From Bacteroidales bacterium (GTDB lineage: Bacteria; Bacteroidota; Bacteroidia; Bacteroidales; VadinHA17), in assembly GCA_030692905.1 (NCBI GenBank), contig JAUYBT010000237.1, positions 1-10,965 of the forward strand: a stretch of DNA of 10,965 nucleotides, written 5' to 3'. A model generated the notes under the pieces. It made no database searches and was not told where the DNA came from. It saw only the letters and a program-made list of their open reading frames with translations. Below are positions 7,271 to 10,965 of the stretch, piece after piece. The position numbers were made by a program, and so were the translations under genes. The first letter of the stretch is position 1; every line of letters starts with the position of its first letter.

Positions 7271-8854
7271 TTAATTCTTGATTGTAGTCTGGGCCGGAGT
7301 GGTTGTGTTTTGTCTTCCAGTCTGCTGTACTCCCTGTGTGTTTGTCCTGCGTCGTGCAGAAGTATCCCTGGCGGCACCTCCAGGCTGGTTACGAATATCC
7401 ATCATCCGGCGCCTTGCTGCTGTATCTCTTGTTCCGCCTTGTCCTCTCATATTCTGGAATTGCTGCATCATTTCAGGAGTGATGTTCATCATTCCATCTC
7501 TGCCCATAGTTCCAGTTCTTTGTCCGTTGGCTCTTTCAGCTTCCTGTCTCAGACGCAGTTCTTCTGCCTTTTTTGCTTTTTCACGGTCCTTGATTACAGT
7601 TATCAGTTCCTCTCCGACCAATTTGAAACCTTCCGGATTTTCAGGCGTACTGAGATAAATCTGAATCCCCTGTTCCATTCCCTGATCAATGACCACATTA
7701 TTTTCGTTCGATTCCCCAAGAACAACAACCTGTTTATTGCCATTTTTCATATAAACAAATGGTATACTGTCGGCTCCTGCCTGTACACTCTCAAGAGGGA
7801 TATAGATAACATCACTAATAGTTTTGGTAATGATCTTGTTCCCGGTTGTCATCGAAGGTCTCAAAATCGGATCAGATCCGTCAACTTCAATATTTACCTC
7901 AAACACTTTAGCATCAGCATTGGGTAACTGTTCGCCGATGTTTGCTACAGTTGTCACCATTCCGGTATAAGCTTTTTCAGGAAAGGCATCCACCATAATT
8001 TCAACTTTCTGCCCCGATTTTACCTTGCTTACATCAATTTCGTTAACATAGGTTTTTGAGTTCATCGATGACATGTCCGGAAGGGTGGCGACAACGTTAT
8101 CCCAGGGACTGATTGAAGAGCCAACTTTTCTTTTTGTTCCCATCCTGTCTCTTTTATATATAATCATTCCAGCAGACGGAGCAGTAATAATAAACTTTGA
8201 TAATACTGTTTGAAGATCGCTTACTCTTGTGCGCTGTTCAGAAAGATTGTTCTTCATACTTCTCATATCTGATTTGGCCTGTTCAACTCTTAAGGAATAA
8301 CCTCTTATTGACTGGTCGAGCGAACGACTTGCCCTGTCGAGCGAAATTTCAGCCTGACGAATGGTTGTGGGTGGTTCATATTTAGATTGATCAAGGGTTA
8401 TTTGAGCCTCTTCAACTGTAAATCTTTGATTCTTAATATTATCTCTTAAGTTACTAAGGGTAACCGCGGTATCTAATATTTTCATCTCCAGATTTGTCTC
8501 CATAGTTAATAATCTTTCAAGTTCATCTTTAAGACTATTATCAAAAGTTGTTCTGTCGAGTGTTGCAACATAATCGCCTGGTTTAACCTCTGTCCCTTCA
8601 GGTACCAAATCCGTTATTTTAATGTCCATTGCCCTGATACCTCTGCTCTGGGTAAACTCGGGACCAAAAATATCGGTAGATTTTTTTGCCTGCAATTCCC
8701 CAGTTGTAGTAACTACGATATCAAATTGCCCTCTCTTCGATTCAGCATAAAGATTCTGAATATCTTTCTTCGAAGTTACCTTGCTGATAACAATCAGAAC
8801 TATGATTGCTACCACTACAATAATGCCCGTAATAATAATTGTTCTTTTCGTCAT
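7271..8854 (-). CDS. HlyD/MacA-type periplasmic adaptor (membrane fusion protein)
   Basis: A 527-residue adaptor that links the permease to the outer-membrane channel. It has an N-terminal membrane anchor (about 6-24), then the first half of the lipoyl-like domain (about 45-105) and a coiled-coil hairpin (about 106-220). ITAPSAGMI at 223-231 begins the second half of the lipoyl-like domain, and beta-barrel and membrane-proximal domains follow to about 420. After a charged helix (KDREKAKKAEELRLRQEAER, 422-441) comes a low-complexity tail rich in Q, R, G and T, with the repeated motif GG(T/AA)RDT(A/S)ARRR at 473-483 and 492-503. Such a tail is unusual for the family. An in-frame ATG at 8914 is rejected because the extra 20 codons run through a perfect DNA palindrome and put 20 hydrophilic residues before the anchor. 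It is the first gene of the operon. Confidence 0.92.
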   Translation of the reverse strand: MTKRTIIITGIIVVVAIIVLIVISKVTSKKDIQNLYAESKRGQFDIVVTTTGELQAKKSTDIFGPEFTQSRGIRAMDIKITDLVPEGTEVKPGDYVATLDRTTFDNSLKDELERLLTMETNLEMKILDTAVTLSNLRDNIKNQRFTVEEAQITLDQSKYEPPTTIRQAEISLDRASRSLDQSIRGYSLRVEQAKSDMRSMKNNLSEQRTRVSDLQTVLSKFIITAPSAGMIIYKRDRMGTKRKVGSSISPWDNVVATLPDMSSMNSKTYVNEIDVSKVKSGQKVEIMVDAFPEKAYTGMVTTVANIGEQLPNADAKVFEVNIEVDGSDPILRPSMTTGNKIITKTISDVIYIPLESVQAGADSIPFVYMKNGNKQVVVLGESNENNVVIDQGMEQGIQIYLSTPENPEGFKLVGEELITVIKDREKAKKAEELRLRQEAERANGQRTGTMGRDGMMNITPEMMQQFQNMRGQGGTRDTAARRRMMDIRNQPGGAARDTSARRRTNTQGVQQTGRQNTTTPAQTTIKN

Positions 8855-8887
8855 AATATAATCGATTTTAATGTTGTGATGGAACTC

Positions 8888-8905
8888 GTCCCGACGCGTC
8901 GGGAC
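8888..8905. repeat. 18-bp perfect palindrome in the adaptor gene leader
   Basis: GTCCCGACGCGTCGGGAC equals its own reverse complement and is flanked by a further GAAC/GTTC pair (8882-8885 with 8909-8912). It lies 34-51 bp upstream of the adaptor ATG, downstream of the predicted promoter, so the transcript could fold it into a 7-bp stem with a CGCG loop. It is strikingly GC-rich in an AT-rich spacer. It may be a dispersed short palindrome, an operator or a leader hairpin. Confidence 0.7.
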
Positions 8906-8954
8906 TCGGTTCATCTGAAATTTTAATAATTAATTGATTCAAAAAAATCAGCCA

Positions 8955-8962
8955 CAAAAGTA
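8955..8962 (-). promoter_or_regulatory. Candidate -7 box for the exporter operon
   Basis: Minus-strand TACTTTTG is an exact match to TAnnTTTG. No perfect -33 TTG is found; CTG at 8987-8985 gives a 22-nt spacer and is the closest candidate. The transcript would start near 8950, leaving a leader of about 95 nt that contains the 18-bp palindrome. Position in the only sizeable gap before the operon supports it. Confidence 0.5.
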
Positions 8963-9086
8963 TATAAAAGGGTTTTACTCTTTTCAGTCATTAACAATAT
9001 TTAACATCAATACCTTTTTGCCTTTATGATTTAAAGACACTCATTCATGTTGATTTATTCCGGAGGGTCGGAAAAAATAAAATGAT

Positions 9087-10469
9087 TTAGAGATTTTTAA
9101 CAATTTCAATAACAGTATCTGCCAGGACATCTGCCTCCTGAATTGTTCTCCCTTCGGCATAGATTCGCATTATTGGCTCTGTATTCGATTTCCTGATCTG
9201 CACCCAGCCATTCTGATGTTCAATCCATAAACCATCTCTTTCATCAATTTTATGATTATGAAAATGATTTTTAACCGCATTTACTATCTGGCTGAATTCT
9301 GTAGCAGGGGCAAGGGTAAGTTTTTTCTTGGCAATAACATATTGAGGATAAAGCTGTCGAAGAGAAGAGCATTTCATGTTGCTTTTTGCAAGATGCGACA
9401 GAAAAAGAGCAATTCCTGCCAATGCATCACGGCCATAATGCAGTTCAGGGAAAATAACTCCTCCGTTGCCCTCTCCTCCTATTACAGCATCTCTTTTTTT
9501 CATCTCTTCTGCTACATTAACTTCTCCAACAGCAGATGAATAGTATTCGCAACCATACTTCGTGGTAATATCTCTTAATGCCCTTGTGGATGATAAGTTA
9601 GATACCGTACTCCCCGGAGAATTTTTAAGAATATAATCGGAAATTGCGACAAGTGTATATTCTTCGCCAAACATAGCTCCATCTTCACAGACAATAGCCA
9701 GACGGTCAACATCGGGGTCAACAACAAACCCGATATCGGCCTTTCCCTTAATAACAAGTTCCGAAATAGCTTTCAGATTTTCAGGAAGTGGTTCAGGGTT
9801 ATGTGCAAAATTTCCATCAGGAGTTGTGTTCAGTTCAATTATCTTGTCAACACCGAGTGACTTTAGCAAAAGAGGCAGTATTATGCCACCAACTGAGTTT
9901 ATGCAATCTATTGCAACAGTGAACCCTTCAGCTTTTATCTCATTTACAGCCACCAGATTTAAACCAAGAATCTGATCAATATGCTTTTTCCCCCATGTAT
10001 CATCATACTCAAGGGAACCAGTAAAATCATTTGAAACAAAATTAAAATCTTCACTGTCAGCAATCTCCAGAACTTTCATACCATCCTGAGAGGAAAGAAA
10101 TTCTCCTTCTTCATTCAGTAATTTGAGTGCATTCCATTCTGCAGGATTATGGCTTGCAGTAATAATAATTCCACCATCGGCATGTGTTCCTGTTACTGCC
10201 AGTTCTACAGTAGGCGTTGTCGCCATTCCCAGATCAGTTACATGTATTCCGAGGCCTCGTAATGTGGTAATTACGAGGTTGTTTACCATGCTCCCTGATT
10301 TCCGGGCATCACGACCCACAATTACTTTAAGACCTTTTTTATTATGCCTTCTTTGTACCCATGTTCCAAAAGCAGCTGCGAATTTCACAATATCAACCGG
10401 AGAGAGGCTTTCTCCGGGTTTCCCACCAATAGTTCCCCTGATACCTGATATTGATTTTATTAATGCCAT
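9087..10469 (-). CDS. glmM: Phosphoglucosamine mutase (alpha-D-phosphohexomutase family)
   Basis: A 460-residue cytoplasmic enzyme that interconverts glucosamine 6-phosphate and glucosamine 1-phosphate on the route to UDP-GlcNAc, lipopolysaccharide and peptidoglycan. All four domain signatures are present. TASHNP (104-109) has the phosphorylated serine S106, DPDVDR (251-256) has the metal-binding D251, D253 and D255, GGEGNGG (331-337) is the sugar-recognition loop, and RKSNTEP (426-432) is the phosphate-binding loop. Length is normal. I chose the ATG at 10469 (MALIKSISGIRGTIGG), where homology of the family begins; the in-frame ATG at 10514 would add 15 unrelated residues across the divergent promoter region. 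No clear terminator follows. A phosphomannomutase/phosphoglucomutase role is the main alternative, since sequence motifs alone do not fix the sugar. Confidence 0.9.
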   Translation of the reverse strand: MALIKSISGIRGTIGGKPGESLSPVDIVKFAAAFGTWVQRRHNKKGLKVIVGRDARKSGSMVNNLVITTLRGLGIHVTDLGMATTPTVELAVTGTHADGGIIITASHNPAEWNALKLLNEEGEFLSSQDGMKVLEIADSEDFNFVSNDFTGSLEYDDTWGKKHIDQILGLNLVAVNEIKAEGFTVAIDCINSVGGIILPLLLKSLGVDKIIELNTTPDGNFAHNPEPLPENLKAISELVIKGKADIGFVVDPDVDRLAIVCEDGAMFGEEYTLVAISDYILKNSPGSTVSNLSSTRALRDITTKYGCEYYSSAVGEVNVAEEMKKRDAVIGGEGNGGVIFPELHYGRDALAGIALFLSHLAKSNMKCSSLRQLYPQYVIAKKKLTLAPATEFSQIVNAVKNHFHNHKIDERDGLWIEHQNGWVQIRKSNTEPIMRIYAEGRTIQEADVLADTVIEIVKNL

Positions 10470-10495
10470 AATGAATAGATTTTCAGACTCACAAA

Positions 10496-10549
10496 GGTGC
10501 AAAAAAATCATCAAATCAAAATATCGCTAAAAAATTGTACTTTTGCACC
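10496..10549. promoter_or_regulatory. Divergent promoter region between glmM and the pseudouridine synthase gene
   Basis: On the plus strand TACTTTTG (10538-10545) matches the TAnnTTTG -7 box exactly and sits 20 bp before the plus-strand ATG, implying a very short leader. A mirror copy lies toward glmM: GGTGCAAAA (10496-10504) is the exact reverse complement of TTTTGCACC (10541-10549), 36 bp apart. Read on the minus strand it gives a degenerate -7 box for glmM. No -33 TTG at proper spacing was found on either strand. Confidence 0.5.
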
Positions 10550-10565
10550 CTGATAATTAATTGAT

Positions 10566-10965
10566 ATGGAGAACCGAAAACCTGCAGGAAGGTCCATAAG
10601 AAAATATGAAAAGCCGGCTTCTAAGGGCAAAAAAAAGGAAACTCCACAGATAAGACTTAACAGGTTTATTGCCAATAGTGGAGTTTGCTCGCGCAGGGAT
10701 GCTGATGAGCATATAAAAAACGGATTGATTTCTGTGAATGGTCGACTTGTAACAGATCTTGGGACAAAAGTCAGTTATGACGATGAAGTCCGATATAAGA
10801 ATAAAAAACTTTCGGCTGAAAAAAAGGTATATATCCTGATGAACAAGCCTAAAGGTTTCGTAACCACGGTTGAAGACCCTCACGTCGACCATACTGTTCT
10901 TGAACTCATCGGCGACGGGTGTCCTGAAAGGGTCTATCCGGTTGGACGACTTGACAAGGCAACAA
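10566..10965 (+). CDS. RsuA/RluB-family rRNA pseudouridine synthase, N-terminal part, cut by right edge
   Basis: The first 133 codons of a plus-strand gene that continues past the window. A basic, lysine-rich N terminus (about 1-28) precedes an S4 RNA-binding domain (about 30-75), with the motif RLNRFIANSGVCSRRDADEH and the strand LISVNGR. The catalytic domain opens with YILMNKPKGFVTT (about 90-102) and reaches VGRLDKAT, where D130 is the expected catalytic aspartate that attacks the uridine. The family converts specific uridines of 16S or 23S rRNA to pseudouridine. The C-terminal half is missing here, so RluB, RluF and RsuA cannot be told apart; RluB-like is my best guess. The ATG at 10566 sits 20 bp after a TACTTTTG promoter box, with no Shine-Dalgarno sequence. 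It is transcribed divergently from glmM. Confidence 0.88.
   Translation, partial: MENRKPAGRSIRKYEKPASKGKKKETPQIRLNRFIANSGVCSRRDADEHIKNGLISVNGRLVTDLGTKVSYDDEVRYKNKKLSAEKKVYILMNKPKGFVTTVEDPHVDHTVLELIGDGCPERVYPVGRLDKAT

Noticed and set aside
7310..7927. A 205-codon open frame on the plus strand inside the adaptor gene
   Set aside because: It is antisense to a well-supported gene, rich in S, C, F and H in a pattern typical of a reverse frame, with no recognisable domain.
8855..8914. A 20-codon N-terminal extension of the adaptor from an ATG at 8914
   Set aside because: It runs through the 18-bp palindrome, adds charged residues before the membrane anchor and has no family counterpart. The ATG at 8854 gives a normal start.
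9058..9073. Small hairpin TTCCG/CGGAA after glmM considered as a terminator
   Set aside because: The stem is only 5 bp, and on the minus strand the T tract precedes rather than follows it.
10470..10514. A 15-codon extension of GlmM from an ATG at 10514
   Set aside because: The conserved N terminus begins at the ATG at 10469, and the extension covers the divergent promoter region.

Overview
The window (about 11 kb, roughly 40% GC by eye) looks like chromosomal core DNA from an anaerobic member of the Bacteroidetes. The evidence is a fused SecDF of about 990 residues with the large periplasmic insert usual in that phylum, Bacteroidetes-type -7 promoter boxes (TAnnTTTG), weak Shine-Dalgarno use, and a non-methanogen HdrC-HdrB pair. 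No tRNA, rRNA, insertion sequence, phage gene or CRISPR array is visible.

Layout, left to right. (1) Minus strand: the N-terminal part of an HdrB-like subunit runs off the left edge, preceded by complete hdrC. The two form an electron-transfer operon. (2) Minus strand: secDF, with a strong 13-bp hairpin just after its stop and a good TTTG/TAnnTTTG promoter upstream. (3) A 385-bp gene-free stretch (3986-4370) holds the secDF promoter, a 174-bp GC-rich nested palindrome and a textbook intrinsic terminator for the next operon. (4) Minus strand, one tight operon: HlyD/MacA-type adaptor, MacB-type ABC permease without an ATPase domain, TolC-type outer-membrane channel. The spacings are 19 bp and an 8-bp overlap. 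(5) Minus strand: glmM, a phosphoglucosamine mutase for cell-wall precursor synthesis. (6) A 96-bp divergent intergenic region, then on the plus strand the first 133 codons of an RsuA/RluB-type pseudouridine synthase, cut by the right edge.

How the genes work together. The adaptor, permease and outer-membrane channel should form a tripartite exporter across both membranes, but the ATPase that would power it is not encoded here. SecDF, GlmM and the pseudouridine synthase are housekeeping proteins. HdrC and HdrB would pass electrons between iron-sulfur clusters and a CCG-domain thiol/disulfide site; an HdrA-like flavoprotein may lie beyond the left edge.

I did not find a clearly new biological system. 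The items most worth a second look are the nested palindrome at 4111-4284, the ATPase-less exporter operon, the repeat-bearing low-complexity tail of the adaptor, and the 18-bp perfect palindrome in the adaptor gene's leader.
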